Source: Solea solea
Lineage: Eukaryota; Chordata; Actinopteri; Pleuronectiformes; Soleidae
Length of the DNA: 64,000 nt
NCBI RefSeq assembly: GCF_958295425.1
Contig: NC_081136.1
Span: forward strand, 19,846,890-19,910,889
Direction: 5' to 3'
The notes under the pieces were generated by a model. That model made no database searches. It saw only the letters and a program-made list of their open reading frames with translations, and was not told the origin of the DNA. This document shows positions 10,423 through 24,995 of this stretch, piece after piece. Position 1 is the stretch's first letter, and each line of letters begins with the position of its first letter. Position numbers and translations under genes: made by a program.

Positions 10423-10950
10423 TTTTCTGATTTTTTTCAATTTTCTACTGTCCCATAACATAAACCTCACAAATAAAGTTAAAATCTTATAAGATATACT
10501 TCTGTACCCTCAGTGTTTGATTTTGCAATGATTTCACTGTTTGGATGTGTTTTGCTATTTGTGTCTGTTTTTGTGCACATTCAGCAAGTATACGGCTGTT
10601 TTCTGATTTTTTTCAATTTTCTACTGTCCCATAACATAAACCTCACAAATAAAGTTAAAATCTTATAAGATATAGTTATATGCCTTCAGTGTTTGATTTT
10701 GCAATGATTTCACTGTTTGGATGTGTTTTTCTATTTGTGTCTGTTTTTGTGCATATTCAGCAAGTATACGGCTGTTTTCTGATTTTTTTCAATTTTCTAC
10801 TGTCCCATAACATAAACCTCACAAATAAAGTTAAAATCTTATAAGATATAGTTATTTACCCTCAGTGTTTGATTTTGCAATGATTTCACTGTTTGGATGT
10901 GTTTTTCTATTTGTGTCTGTTTTTGTGCACATTCAGCAAGTATACGGCTG

Positions 10951-11460
10951 TTTTCTGATTTTTTTCAATTTTCTACTGTCCCATAACATAAACCTCACAA
11001 ATAAAGTTAAAATCTTATAAGATATACTTCTGTACCATCAGTGTTTGATTTTGCAATGATTTCACTGTTTGGATGTGTTTTTCTATTTGTGTCTGTTTTT
11101 GTGCAAGTATACGGCTGTTTTCTGATTTTTTTCAATTTTCTACTGTCCCATAACATAAACCTCACAAATAAAGTTAAAATCTTATAAGATATAGTTATTT
11201 ACCCTCAGTGTTTGATTTTGCAATGATTTCACTGTTTGGATGTGTTTTTCTATTTGTGTCTGTTTTTGTGCACATTCAGCAAGTATACGGCTGTTTTCTG
11301 ATTTTTTTCAATTTTCTACTGTCCCATAACATAAACCTCACAAATAAGGTTAAAATCTTATAAGATATAGGTATATGCCTTCAGTGTTTGATTTTGCAAT
11401 GATTTCAATGTTTGGATGTGTTTTTCTATTTGTGTCTGTTTTTGTGCAAGTATACGGCTG
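10951..11460 (+). repeat. 510-bp trimer, copy 1 of a 1540-bp nine-monomer period
   Basis: Three units occur in the order CTTCTGTACCAT short, GTTATTTACCCT long, and GGTATATGCCTT short with CAAATAAGGTT. The same trimer lies at 12491-13000, 1540 bp later, which is nine monomers plus a 1-bp insertion in the T tract near 11812. The GGTATATGCCTT unit has CAATGTTTGG in both. The second copy differs by GATAGAG near 12730. Confidence 0.8.
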
Positions 11461-11971
11461 TTTTCTGATTTTTTTCAATTTTCTACTGTCCCATAACATA
11501 AACCTCACAAATAAAGTTAACATCTTATAAGATATACTTCTGTACCCTCAGTGTTTGATTTTGCAATGATTTCACTGTTTGGATGTGTTTTGCTATTTGT
11601 GTCTGTTTTTGTGCACATTCAGCAAGTATACGGCTGTTTTCTGATTTTTTTCAATTTTCTACTGTCCCATAACATAAACCTCACAAATAAAGTTAAAATC
11701 TTATAAGATATAGGTATACGCCTTCAGTGTTTGATTTTGCAATGATTTCAATGTTTGGATGTGTTTTTCTATTTGTGTCTGTTTTTGTGCAAGTATACGG
11801 CTGTTTTCTGATTTTTTTTTAATTTTCTACTGTCCCATAACATAAACCTCACAAATAAAGTTAAAATCTTATAAGATATACTTCTCTACCCTCAGTGTTT
11901 GATTTTGCAATGATTTCACTGTTTGGATGTGTTTTTCTATTTGTGTCTGTTTTTGTGCAAGTATACGGCTG
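11294..11971 (+). repeat. 678-bp segment shared with 22111-22788
   Basis: Four units match those at 22111-22788, 10,817 bp away. They are a CAAATAAGG short unit, a GTTTTGCTATTT long unit, a GGTATATGCC short unit (GGTATACGCC here) and a 168-bp unit whose T tract reads A followed by nine T with the following C lost. That nine-T change was seen only at these two places. Flanking units differ on both sides. Confidence 0.85.
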
Positions 11972-14900
11972 TTTTCTGATTTTTTTCAATTTTCTACTGT
12001 CCCATAACATAAACCTCACAAATAAAGTTAAAATCTTATAAGATATAGTTATTTACCCTCAGTGTTTGATTTTGCAATGATTTCACTGTTTGGATGTGTT
12101 TTTCTATTTGTGTCTGTTTTTGTGCACATTCAGCAAGTATACGGCTGTTTTCTGATTTTTTTCAATTTTCTACTGTCCCATAACATAAACCTCACAAATA
12201 AAGTTAAAATCTTATAAGATATAGTTATTTACCCTCAGTGTTCGGTTTTGCAATGATTTCACTGTTTGGATGTGTTTTTCTATTTGTGTCTGTGTTTGTG
12301 CAAGTATACGGCTGTTTTCTGATTTTTTTCAATTTTCTACTGTCCCATAACATAAACCTCACAAATAAAGTTAACATCTTATAAGATATACTTCTGTACC
12401 CTCAGTGTTTGATTTTGCAATGATTTCACTGTTTGGATGTGTTTTTCTATTTGTGTCTGTTTTTGTGCACATTCAGCAAGTATACGGCTGTTTTCTGATT
12501 TTTTTCAATTTTCTACTGTCCCATAACATAAACCTCACAAATAAAGTTAAAATCTTATAAGATATACTTCTGTACCATCAGTGTTTGATTTTGCAATGAT
12601 TTCACTGTTTGGATGTGTTTTTCTATTTGTGTCTGTTTTTGTGCAAGTATACGGCTGTTTTCTGATTTTTTTCAATTTTCTACTGTCCCATAACATAAAC
12701 CTCACAAATAAAGTTAAAATCTTATAAGATAGAGTTATTTACCCTCAGTGTTTGATTTTGCAATGATTTCACTGTTTGGATGTGTTTTTCTATTTGTGTC
12801 TGTTTTTGTGCACATTCAGCAAGTATACGGCTGTTTTCTGATTTTTTTCAATTTTCTACTGTCCCATAACATAAACCTCACAAATAAGGTTAAAATCTTA
12901 TAAGATATAGGTATATGCCTTCAGTGTTTGATTTTGCAATGATTTCAATGTTTGGATGTGTTTTTCTATTTGTGTCTGTTTTTGTGCAAGTATACGGCTG
13001 TTTTCTGATTTTTTTCAATTTTCTACTGTCCCATAACATAAACCTCACAAATAAAGTTAACATCTTATAAGATATACTTCTGTACCATCAGTGTTTGATT
13101 TTGCAATGATTTCACTGTTTGGATGTGTTTTTCTATTTGTGTCTGTTTTTGTGCAAGTATACGGCTGTTTTCTGATTTTTTTCAATTTTCTACTGTCCCA
13201 TAACATAAACCTCACAAATAAAGTTAAAATCTTATAAGATATAGTTATTTACCCTCAGTGTTTGATTTTGCAATGATTTCACTGTTTGGATGTGTTTTTC
13301 TATTTGTGTCTGTTTTTGTGCACATTCAGCAAGTATACGGCTGTTTTCTGATTTTTTTCAATTTTCTACTGTCCCATAACATAAACCTCACAAATAAAGT
13401 TAAAATCTTAGAAGATATAGTTATTTACCCTCAGTGTTTGGTTTTGCAATGATTTCACTGTTTGGATGTGTTTTTCTATTTGTGTCTGTGTTTGTGCAAG
13501 TATACGGCTGTTTTCTGATTTTTTTCAATTTTCTACTGTCCCATAACATAAACCTCACAAATAAAGTTAAAATCTTATAAGATATAGTTATTTACCCTCA
13601 GTGTTTGATTTTGCAATGATTTCACTGTTTGGATGTGTTTTTCTATTTGTGTCTGTTTTTGTGCACATTCAGCAAGTATACGGCTGTTTTCTGTTTTTTT
13701 TCAATTTTCTACTGTCCCATAACATAAACCTCACAAATAAAGTTAAAATCTTATAAGATATAGTTATATGCCTTCAGTGTTTGATTTTGCAATGATTTCA
13801 CTGTTTGGATGTGTTTTTCTATTTGTGTCTGTTTTTGTGCAAGTATACGGCTGTTTTCTGATTTTTTTCAATTTTCTACTGTCCCATAACATAAACCTCA
13901 CAAATAAAGTTAACATCTTATAAGATATACTTCTGTACCCTCAGTGTTTGATTTTGCAATGATTTCACTGTTTGGATGTGTTTTTCTATTTGTGTCTGTT
14001 TTTGTGCAAGTATACGGCTGTTTTCTGTTTTTTTTCAATTTTCTACTGTCCCATAACATAAACCTCACAAATAAAGTTAACATCTTATAAGATATACTTC
14101 TGTACCCTCAGTGTTTGATTTTGCAATGATTTCACTGTTTGGATGTGTTTTTCTATTTGTGTCTGTTTTTGTGCACATTCAGCAAGTATACGGCTGTTTT
14201 CTGATTTTTTTCAATTTTCTACTGTCCCATAACATAAACCTCACAAATAAAGTTAAAATCTTATAAGATATAGTTATATGCCTTCAGTGTTTGATTTTGC
14301 AATGATTTCAATGTTTGGATGTGTTTTTCTATTTGTGTCTGTTTTTGTGCACATTCAGCAAGTATACGGCTGTTTTCTGATTTTTTTCAATTTTCTACTG
14401 TCCCATAACATAAACCTCACAAATAAACTTAACGTCTTATAAGATATACTTCTGTACCCTCAGTGTTTGATTTTGCAATGATTTCACTGTTTGGATGTGT
14501 TTTTCTATTTGTGTCTGTTTTTGTGCAAGTATACGGCTGTTTTCTGATTTTTTTCAATTTTCTACTGTCCCATAACATAAACCTCACAAATAAAGTTAAA
14601 ATCTTATAAGATATACTTCTCTACCCTCAGTGTTTGATTTTGCAATGATTTCACTGTTTGGATGTGTTTTTCTATTTGTGTCTGTTTTTGTGCACATTCA
14701 GCAAGTATACGGCTGTTTTCTGATTTTTTTCAATTTTCTACTGTCCCATAACATAAACCTCACAAATAAAGTTAAAATCTTATAAGATATAGTTATTTAC
14801 CCTCAGTGTTTGATTTTGCAATGATTTCACTGTTTGGATGTGTTTTTCTATTTGTGTCTGTTTTTGTGCACATTCAGCAAGTATACGGCTGTTTTCTGAT

Positions 14901-17819
14901 TTTTTTCAATTTTCTACTGTCCCATAACATAAACCTCACAAATAAAGTTAAAATCTTATAAGATATAGTTATATGCCTTCAGTGTTTGATTTTGCAATGA
15001 TTTCACTGTTTGGATGTGTTTTTCTATTTGTGTCTGTTTTTGTGCAAGTATACGGCTGTTTTCTGATTTTTTTCAATTTTCTACTGTCCCATAACATAAA
15101 CCTCACAAATAAAGTTAAAATCTTATAAGATATAGTTATATGCCTTCAGTGTTTGATTTTGCAATGATTTCAATGTTTGGATGTGTTTTTCTATTTGTGT
15201 CTGTTTTTGTGCACATTCAGCAAGTATACGGCTGTTTTCTGATTTTTTTCAATTTTCTACTGTCCCATAACATAAACCTCACAAATAAACTTAACATCTT
15301 ATAAGATATACTTCTGTACCCTCAGTGTTTGATTTTGCAATGATTTCACTGTTTGGATGTGTTTTTCTATTTGTGTCTGTTTTTGTGCAAGTATACGGCT
15401 GTTTTCTGATTTTTTTCAATTTTCTACTGTCCCATAACATAAACCTCACAAATAAAGTTAAAATCTTATAAGATATAGTTATTTACTCTCAGTGTTTGAT
15501 TTTGCAATGATTTCACTGTTTGGATGTGTTTTTCTATTTGTGTCTGTTTTTGTGCACATTCAGCAAGTATACGGCTGTTTTCTGATTTTTTTCAATTTTC
15601 TACTGTCCCATAACATAAACCTCACAAATAAAGTTAAAATCTTATAAGATATAGTTATTTACCCTCAGTGTTTGATTTTGCAATGATTTCACTGTTTGGA
15701 TGTGTTTTTCTATTTGTGTCTGTTTTTGTGCACATTCAGCAAGTATACGGCTGTTTTCTGATTTTTTTCAATTTTCTACTGTCCCATAACATAAACCTCA
15801 CAAATAAAGTTAAAATCTTATAAGATATACTTCTGTACCATCAGTGTTTGATTTTGCAATGATTTCACTGTTTGGATGTGTTTTTCTATTTGTGTCTGTG
15901 TTTGTGCAAGTATACGGCTGTTTTCTGATTTTTTTCAATTTTCTACTGTCCCATAACATAAACCTCACAAATAAAGTTAAAATCTTATAAGATATAGGTA
16001 TATGCCTTCAGTGTTTGATTTTGCAATGATTTCAATGTTTGGATGTGTTTTTCTATTTGTGTCTGTTTTTGTGCAAGTATACGGCTGTTTTCTGATTTTT
16101 TTCAATTTTCTACTGTCCCATAACATAAACCTCACAAATAAAGTTAAAATCTTATAAGATATAGTGATATGCCTTCAGTGTTTGATTTTGCAATGATTTC
16201 AATGTTTGGATGTGTTTTTCTATTTGTGTCTGTTTTTGTGCACATTCAGCAAGTATACGGCTGTTTTCTGATTTTTTTCAATTTTCTACTGTCCCATAAC
16301 ATAAACCTCACAAATAAACTTAACATCTTATAAGATATACTTCTGTACCCTCAGTGTTTGATTTTGCAATGATTTCACTGTTTGGATGTGTTTTTCTATT
16401 TGTGTCTGTTTTTGTGCAAGTATACGGCTGTTTTCTGATTTTTTTCAATTTTCTACTGTCCCATAACATAAACCTCACAAATAAAGTTAAAATCTTATAA
16501 GATATACTTCTCTACCCTCAGTGTTTGATTTTGCAATGATTTCACTGTTTGGATGTGTTTTTCTATTTGTGTCTGTTTTTGTGCACATTCAGCAAGTATA
16601 CGGCTGTTTTCTGATTTTTTTCAATTTTCTACTGTCCCATAACATAAACCTCACAAATAAAGTTAAAATCTTATAAGATATAGTTATTTACCCTCAGTGT
16701 TTGATTTTGCAATGATTTCACTGTTTGGATGTGTTTTTCTATTTGTGTCTGTTTTTGTGCACATTCAGCAAGTATACGGCTGTTTTCTGATTTTTTTCAA
16801 TTTTCTACTGTCCCATAACATAAACCTCACAAATAAAGTTAACATCTTATAAGATATACTTCTGTACCCTCAGTGTTTGATTTTGCAATGATTTCATTGT
16901 TTGGATGTGTTTTTCTATTTGTGTCTGTTTTTGTGCACATTCAGCAAGTATACGGCTGTTTTCTGTTTTTTTCAATTTTCTACTGTCCCATAACATAAAC
17001 CTCACAAATAAAGTTAACATCTTATAAGATATACTTCTGTACCCTCAGTGTTTGATTTTGCAATGATTTCACTGTTTGGATGTGTTTTTCTATTTGTGTC
17101 TGTTTTTGTGCACATTCAGCAAGTATACGGCTGTTTTCTGATTTTTTTCAATTTTCTACTGTCCCATAACATAAACCTCACAAATAAAGTTAACATCTTA
17201 TAAGATATACTTCTGTACCCTCAGTGTTTGATTTTGCAATGATTTCACTGTTTGGATGTGTTTTTCTATTTGTGTCTGTTTTTGTGCACATTCAGCAAGT
17301 ATACGGCTCTTTTCTGATTTTTTTCAATTTTCTACTGTCCCATAACATAAACCTCACAAATAAAGTTAAAATCTTATAAGATATACTTCTGTACCATCAG
17401 TGTTTGATTTTGCAATGATTTCACTGTTTGGATGTGTTTTTCTATTTGTGTCTGTTTTTGTGCAAGTATACGGCTGTTTTCTGATTTTTTTCAATTTTCT
17501 ACTGTCCCATAACATAAACCTCACAAATAAAGTTAAAATCTTATAAGATATAGTTATTTACCCTCAGTGTTTGATTTTGCAATGATTTCACTGTTTGGAT
17601 GTGTTTTTCTATTTGTGTCTGTTTTTGTGCACATTCAGCAAGTATACGGCTGTTTTCTGATTTTTTTCAATTTTCTACTGTCCCATAACATAAACCTCAC
17701 AAATAAAGTTAAAATCTTATAAGATATAGTTATATGCCTTCAGTGTTTGATTTTGCAATGATTTCACTGTTTGGATGTGTTTTTCTATTTGTGTCTGTTT
17801 TTGTGCAAGTATACGGCTG

Positions 17820-18681
17820 TTTTCTGATTTTTTTCAATTTTCTACTGTCCCATAACATAAACCTCACAAATAAAGTTAACATCTTATAAGATATACTTCT
17901 GTACCATCAGTGTTTGATTTTGCAATGATTTCACTGTTTGGATGTGTTTTTCTATTTGTGTCTGTTTTTGTGCAAGTATACGGCTGTTTTCTGATTTTTT
18001 TCAATTTTCTACTGTCCCATAACATAAACCTCACAAATAAAGTTAAAATCTTATAAGATATAGTTATTTACTCTCAGTGTTTGATTTTGCAATGATTTCA
18101 CTGTTTGGATGTGTTTTTCTATTTGTGTCTGTTTTTGTGCACATTCAGCAAGTATACGGCTGTTTTCTGATTTTTTTCAATTTTCTACTGTCCCATAACA
18201 TAAACCTCACAAATAAAGTTAAAATCTTATAAGATATAGTTATTTACCCTCAGTGTTTGATTTTGCAATGATTTCACTGTTTGGATGTGTTTTTCTATTT
18301 GTGTCTGTTTTTGTGCACATTCAGCAAGTATACGGCTGTTTTCTGATTTTTTTCAATTTTCTACTGTCCCATAACATAAACCTCACAAATAAAGTTAAAA
18401 TCTTATAAGATATACTTCTGTACCATCAGTGTTTGATTTTGCAATGATTTCACTGTTTGGATGTGTTTTTCTATTTGTGTCTGTTTTTGTGCACATTCAG
18501 CAAGTATACGGCTGTTTTCTGATTTTTTTCAATTTTCTACTGTCCCATAACATAAACCTCACAAATAAGGTTAAAATCTTATAAGATATAGGTATATGCC
18601 TTCAGTGTTTGATTTTGCAATGATTTCACTGTTTGGATGTGTTTTTCTATTTGTGTCTGTTTTTGTGCAAGTATACGGCTG
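17820..18681 (+). repeat. 862-bp five-monomer higher-order repeat, copy 1
   Basis: The units are 167, 176, 176, 176 and 167 bp, with boxes CTTCTGTACCAT, GTTATTTACTCT, GTTATTTACCCT, CTTCTGTACCAT and GGTATATGCCTT (with CAAATAAGG). They are followed directly by a second copy with the same order. The only difference noticed is CACTGTTTGG here against CAATGTTTGG in copy 2, in the last unit. Confidence 0.88.
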
Positions 18682-19543
18682 TTTTCTGATTTTTTTCAAT
18701 TTTCTACTGTCCCATAACATAAACCTCACAAATAAAGTTAACATCTTATAAGATATACTTCTGTACCATCAGTGTTTGATTTTGCAATGATTTCACTGTT
18801 TGGATGTGTTTTTCTATTTGTGTCTGTTTTTGTGCAAGTATACGGCTGTTTTCTGATTTTTTTCAATTTTCTACTGTCCCATAACATAAACCTCACAAAT
18901 AAAGTTAAAATCTTATAAGATATAGTTATTTACTCTCAGTGTTTGATTTTGCAATGATTTCACTGTTTGGATGTGTTTTTCTATTTGTGTCTGTTTTTGT
19001 GCACATTCAGCAAGTATACGGCTGTTTTCTGATTTTTTTCAATTTTCTACTGTCCCATAACATAAACCTCACAAATAAAGTTAAAATCTTATAAGATATA
19101 GTTATTTACCCTCAGTGTTTGATTTTGCAATGATTTCACTGTTTGGATGTGTTTTTCTATTTGTGTCTGTTTTTGTGCACATTCAGCAAGTATACGGCTG
19201 TTTTCTGATTTTTTTCAATTTTCTACTGTCCCATAACATAAACCTCACAAATAAAGTTAAAATCTTATAAGATATACTTCTGTACCATCAGTGTTTGATT
19301 TTGCAATGATTTCACTGTTTGGATGTGTTTTTCTATTTGTGTCTGTTTTTGTGCACATTCAGCAAGTATACGGCTGTTTTCTGATTTTTTTCAATTTTCT
19401 ACTGTCCCATAACATAAACCTCACAAATAAGGTTAAAATCTTATAAGATATAGGTATATGCCTTCAGTGTTTGATTTTGCAATGATTTCAATGTTTGGAT
19501 GTGTTTTTCTATTTGTGTCTGTTTTTGTGCAAGTATACGGCTG
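18682..19543 (+). repeat. 862-bp five-monomer higher-order repeat, copy 2
   Basis: This is the tandem neighbour of 17820-18681, with the same five units. A third, incomplete copy lies at 21592-22277. It lacks the first unit, and its ACTCT unit is in the short form. Confidence 0.88.
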
Positions 19544-21591
19544 TTTTCTGATTTTTTTCAATTTTCTACTGTCCCATAACATAAACCTCACAAATAAAGT
19601 TAAAATCTTATAAGATATACTTCTCTACCCTCAGTGTTTGATTTTGCAATGATTTCACTGTTTGGATGTGTTTTTCTATTTGTGTCTGTTTTTGTGCAAG
19701 TATACGGCTGTTTTCTGATTTTTTTCAATTTTCTACTGTCCCATAACATAAACCTCACAAATAAAGTTAACATCTTATAAGATATACTTCTGTACCCTCA
19801 GTGTTTGATTTTGCAATGATTTCACTGTTTGGATGTGTTTTTCTATTTGTGTCTGTTTTTGTGCAAGTATACGGCTGTTTTCTGATTTTTTTCAATTTTC
19901 TACTGTCCCATAACATAAACCTCACAAATAAAGTTAAAATCTTATAAGATATACTTCTGTACCCTCAGTGTTTGATTTTGCAATGATTTCACTGTTTGGA
20001 TGTGTTTTTCTATTTGTGTCTGTTTTTGTGCACATTCAGCAAGTATACGGCTGTTTTCTGATTTTTTTCAATTTTCTACTGTCCCATAACATAAACCTCA
20101 CAAATAAAGTTAAAATCTTATAAGATATAGTTATTTACCCTCAGTGTTTGGTTTTGCAATGATTTCACTGTTTGGATGTGTTTTTCTATTTGTGTCTGTG
20201 TTTGTGCAAGTATACGGCTGTTTTCTGATTTTTTTCAATTTTCTACTGTCCCATAACATAAACCTCACAAATAAAGTTAAAATCTTATAAGATATAGTTA
20301 TTTACCCTCAGTGTTTGGTTTTGCAATGATTTCACTGTTTGGATGTGTTTTTCTATTTGTGTCTGTTTTTGTGCAAGTATACGGCTGTTTTCTGATTTTT
20401 TTCAATTTTCTACTGTCCCATAACATAAACCTCACAAATAAAGTTAAAATCTTATAAGATATAGTGATATGCCTTCAGTGTTTGATTTTGCAATGATTTC
20501 ACTGTTTGGATGTGTTTTTCTATTTGTGTCTGTTTATGTGCAAGTATACGGCTGTTTTCTGATTTTTTTCAATTTTCTACTGTCCCATAACATAAACCTC
20601 ACAAATAAAGTTAACATCTTATAAGATATACTTCTGTACCCTCAGTGTTTGATTTTGCAATGATTTCATTGTTTGGATGTGTTTTTCTATTTGTGTCTGT
20701 TTTTGTGCACATTCAGCAAGTATACGGCTGTTTTCTGATTTTTTTCAATTTTCTACTGTCCCATAACATAAACCTCACAAATAAAGTTAAAATCTTATAA
20801 GATATACTTCTGTACCATCAGTGTTTGATTTTGCAATGATTTCACTGTTTGGATGTGTTTTTCTATTTGTGTCTGTTTTTGTGCACATTCAGCAAGTATA
20901 CGGCTGTTTTCTGATTTTTTTCAATTTTCTACTGTCCCATAACATAAACCTCACAAATAAAGTTAAAATCTTATAAGATATAGGTATATGCCTTCAGTGT
21001 TTGATTTTGCAATGATTTCAATGTTTGGATGTGTTTTTCTATTTGTGTCTGTTTATGTGCAAGTATACGGCTGTTTTCTGATTTTTTTCAATTTTCTACT
21101 GTCCCATAACATAAACCTCACAAATAAAGTTAACATCTTATAAGATATACTTCTGTACCCTCAGTGTTTGATTTTGCAATGATTTCATTGTTTGGATGTG
21201 TTTTTCTATTTGTGTCTGTTTTTGTGCACATTCAGCAAGTATACGGCTGTTTTCTGTTTTTTTCAATTTTCTACTGTCCCATAACATAAACCTCACAAAT
21301 AAAGTTAAAATCTTATAAGATATAGGTATATGCCTTCAGTGTTTGATTTTGCAATGATTTCAATGTTTGGATGTGTTTTTCTATTTGTGTCTGTTTTTGT
21401 GCACATTCAGCAAGTATACGGCTGTTTTCTGATTTTTTTCAATTTTCTACTGTCCCATAACATAAACCTCACAAATAAAGTTAAAATCTTATAAGATATA
21501 GTTATATGCCTTCAGTGTTTGATTTTGCAATGATTTCACTGTTTGGATGTGTTTTTCTATTTGTGTCTGTTTTTGTGCAAGTATACGGCTG

Positions 21592-22277
21592 TTTTCTGAT
21601 TTTTTTCAATTTTCTACTGTCCCATAACATAAACCTCACAAATAAAGTTAAAATCTTATAAGATATAGTTATTTACTCTCAGTGTTTGATTTTGCAATGA
21701 TTTCACTGTTTGGATGTGTTTTTCTATTTGTGTCTGTTTTTGTGCAAGTATACGGCTGTTTTCTGATTTTTTTCAATTTTCTACTGTCCCATAACATAAA
21801 CCTCACAAATAAAGTTAAAATCTTATAAGATATAGTTATTTACCCTCAGTGTTTGATTTTGCAATGATTTCACTGTTTGGATGTGTTTTTCTATTTGTGT
21901 CTGTTTTTGTGCACATTCAGCAAGTATACGGCTGTTTTCTGATTTTTTTCAATTTTCTACTGTCCCATAACATAAACCTCACAAATAAAGTTAAAATCTT
22001 ATAAGATATACTTCTGTACCATCAGTGTTTGATTTTGCAATGATTTCACTGTTTGGATGTGTTTTTCTATTTGTGTCTGTTTTTGTGCACATTCAGCAAG
22101 TATACGGCTGTTTTCTGATTTTTTTCAATTTTCTACTGTCCCATAACATAAACCTCACAAATAAGGTTAAAATCTTATAAGATATAGGTATATGCCTTCA
22201 GTGTTTGATTTTGCAATGATTTCAATGTTTGGATGTGTTTTTCTATTTGTGTCTGTTTTTGTGCAAGTATACGGCTG
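21592..22277 (+). repeat. Partial third copy of the 862-bp repeat
   Basis: Four units follow the order ACTCT, ACCCT, ACCAT and GGTATATGCC with CAAATAAGG. The first of the five is missing, and the ACTCT unit has lost its 9-bp segment. It lies 2 kb from the tandem pair, so the copies were separated by later insertion or exchange. Confidence 0.78.
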
Positions 22278-22788
22278 TTTTCTGATTTTTTTCAATTTTC
22301 TACTGTCCCATAACATAAACCTCACAAATAAAGTTAACATCTTATAAGATATACTTCTGTACCCTCAGTGTTTGATTTTGCAATGATTTCACTGTTTGGA
22401 TGTGTTTTGCTATTTGTGTCTGTTTTTGTGCACATTCAGCAAGTATACGGCTGTTTTCTGATTTTTTTCAATTTTCTACTGTCCCATAACATAAACCTCA
22501 CAAATAAAGTTAAAATCTTATAAGATATAGGTATATGCCTTCAGTGTTTGATTTTGCAATGATTTCAATGTTTGGATGTGTTTTTCTATTTGTGTCTGTT
22601 TTTGTGCAAGTATACGGCTGTTTTCTGATTTTTTTTTAATTTTCTACTGTCCCATAACATAAACCTCACAAATAAAGTTAAAATCTTATAAGATATACTT
22701 CTCTACCCTCAGTGTTTGATTTTGCAATGATTTCACTGTTTGGATGTGTTTTTCTATTTGTGTCTGTTTTTGTGCAAGTATACGGCTG
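22111..22788 (+). repeat. Distant copy of the 678-bp segment at 11294-11971
   Basis: This copy has the same four-unit order and the same rare nine-T unit (near 22628) as the left copy. The one clear difference is GGTATATGCC here against GGTATACGCC there. It overlaps the end of a partial copy of the 862-bp repeat (21592-22277). Confidence 0.85.
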
Positions 22789-24485
22789 TTTTCTGATTTT
22801 TTTCAATTTTCTACTGTCCCATAACATAAACCTCACAAATAAAGTTAACATCTTATAAGATATACTTCTGTACCCTCAGTGTTTGATTTTGCAATGATTT
22901 CACTGTTTGGATGTGTTTTTCTATTTGTGTCTGTTTTTGTGCAAGTATACGGCTGTTTTCTGATTTTTTTCAATTTTCTACTGTCCCATAACATAAACCT
23001 CACAAATAAAGTTAAAATCTTATAAGATATACTTCTGTACCCTCAGTGTTTGATTTTGCAATGATTTCACTGTTTGGATGTGTTTTTCTATTTGTGTCTG
23101 TTTTTGTGCACATTCAGCAAGTATACGGCTGTTTTCTGATTTTTTTCAATTTTCTACTGTCCCATAACATAAACCTCACAAATAAAGTTAAAATCTTATA
23201 AGATATAGTTATATGCCTTCAGTGTTTGATTTTGCAATAATTTCACTGTTTGGAAGTGTTTTTCTATTTGTGTCTGTTTTTGTGCAAGTATACGGCTGTT
23301 TTCTGATTTTTTTCAATTTTCTACTGTCCCATAACATAAACCTCACAAATAAAGTTAAAATCTTATAAGATATAGGTATATGCCTTCAGTGTTTGATTTT
23401 GCAATGATTTCAATGTTTGGATGTGTTTTTCTATTTGTGTCTGTTTTTGTGCAAGTATACGGCTGTTTTCTGATTTTTTTCAATTTTCTACTGTCCCATA
23501 ACATAAACCTCACAAATAAAGTTAAAATCTTATAAGATATAGTTATATGCCTTCAGGTTTTGATTTTGCAATGATTTCACTGTTTGGATGTGTTTTTCTA
23601 TTTGTGTCTGTTTATGTGCAAGTATACGGCTGTTTTCTGATTTTTTTCAATTTTCTACTGTCCCATAACATAAACCTCACAAATAAAGTTAACATCTTAT
23701 AAGATATACTTCTGTACCCTCAGTGTTTGATTTTGCAATGATTTCACTGTTTGGATGTGTTTTTCTATTTGTGTCTGTTTTTGTGCACATTCAGCAAGTA
23801 TACGGCTGTTTTCTGATTTTTTTCAATTTTCTACTGTCCCATAACATAAACCTCACAAATAAAGTTAAAATCTTATAAGATATAGTTATTTACCCTCAGT
23901 GTTTGGTTTTGCAATGATTTCACTGTTTGGATGTGTTTTTCTATTTGTGTCTGTTTTTGTGCACATTCAGCAAGTATACGGCTGTTTTCTGATTTTTTTC
24001 AATTTTCTACTGTCCCATAACATAAACCTCACAAATAAAGTTAAAATCTTATAAGATATAGTTATATGCCTTCAGTGTTTGATTTTGCAATGATTTCAAT
24101 GTTTGGAAGTGTTTTTCTATTTGTGTCTGTTTTTGTGCAAGTATACGGCTGTTTTCTGATTTTTTTCAATTTTCTACTGTCCCATAACATAAACCTCACA
24201 AATAAAGTTAAAATCTTATAAGATATAGGTATATGCCTTCAGTGTTTGATTTTGCAATGATTTCACTGTTTGGATGTGTTTTTCTATTTGTGTCTGTTTA
24301 TGTGCAAGTATACGGCTGTTTTCTGATTTTTTTCAATTTTCTACTGTCCCATAACATAAACCTCACAAATAAAGTTAACATCTTATAAGATATACTTCTG
24401 TACCCTCAGTGTTTGATTTTGCAATGATTTCACTGTTTGGATGTGTTTTTCTATTTGTGTCTGTTTTTGTGCAAGTATACGGCTC

Positions 24486-24995
24486 TTTTCTGATTTTTTT
24501 CAATTTTCTACTGTCCCATAACATAAACCTCACAAATAAAGTTAACATCTTATAAGATATACTTCTGTACCCTCAGTGTTTGATTTTGCAATGATTTCAC
24601 TGTTTGGATGTGTTTTGCTATTTGTGTCTGTTTTTGTGCACATTCAGCAAGTATACGGCTGTTTTCTGATTTTTTTCAATTTTCTACTGTCCCATAACAT
24701 AAACCTCACAAATAAAGTTAACATCTTATAAGATATACTTCTGTACCCTCAGTGTTTGATTTTGCAATGATTTCACTGTTTGGATGTGTTTTTCTATTTG
24801 TGTCTGTTTTTGTGCAAGTATACGGCTGTTTTCTGATTTTTTTCAATTTTCTACTGTCCCATAACATAAACCTCACAAATAAAGTTAACATCTTATAAGA
24901 TATACTTCTGTACCATCAGTGTTTGATTTTGCAATGATTTCACTGTTTGGATGTGTTTTTCTATTTGTGTCTGTTTTTGTGCAAGTATACGGCTG
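24486..24995 (+). repeat. 510-bp trimer, copy 1 of a 1530-bp nine-monomer period
   Basis: The order is a GTTTTGCTATTT long unit, a CTTCTGTACCCT short unit, then a CTTCTGTACCAT short unit. It begins right after a GGCTCTTTTCTG junction. The same trimer with the same junction is at 26016-26525. Confidence 0.78.
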
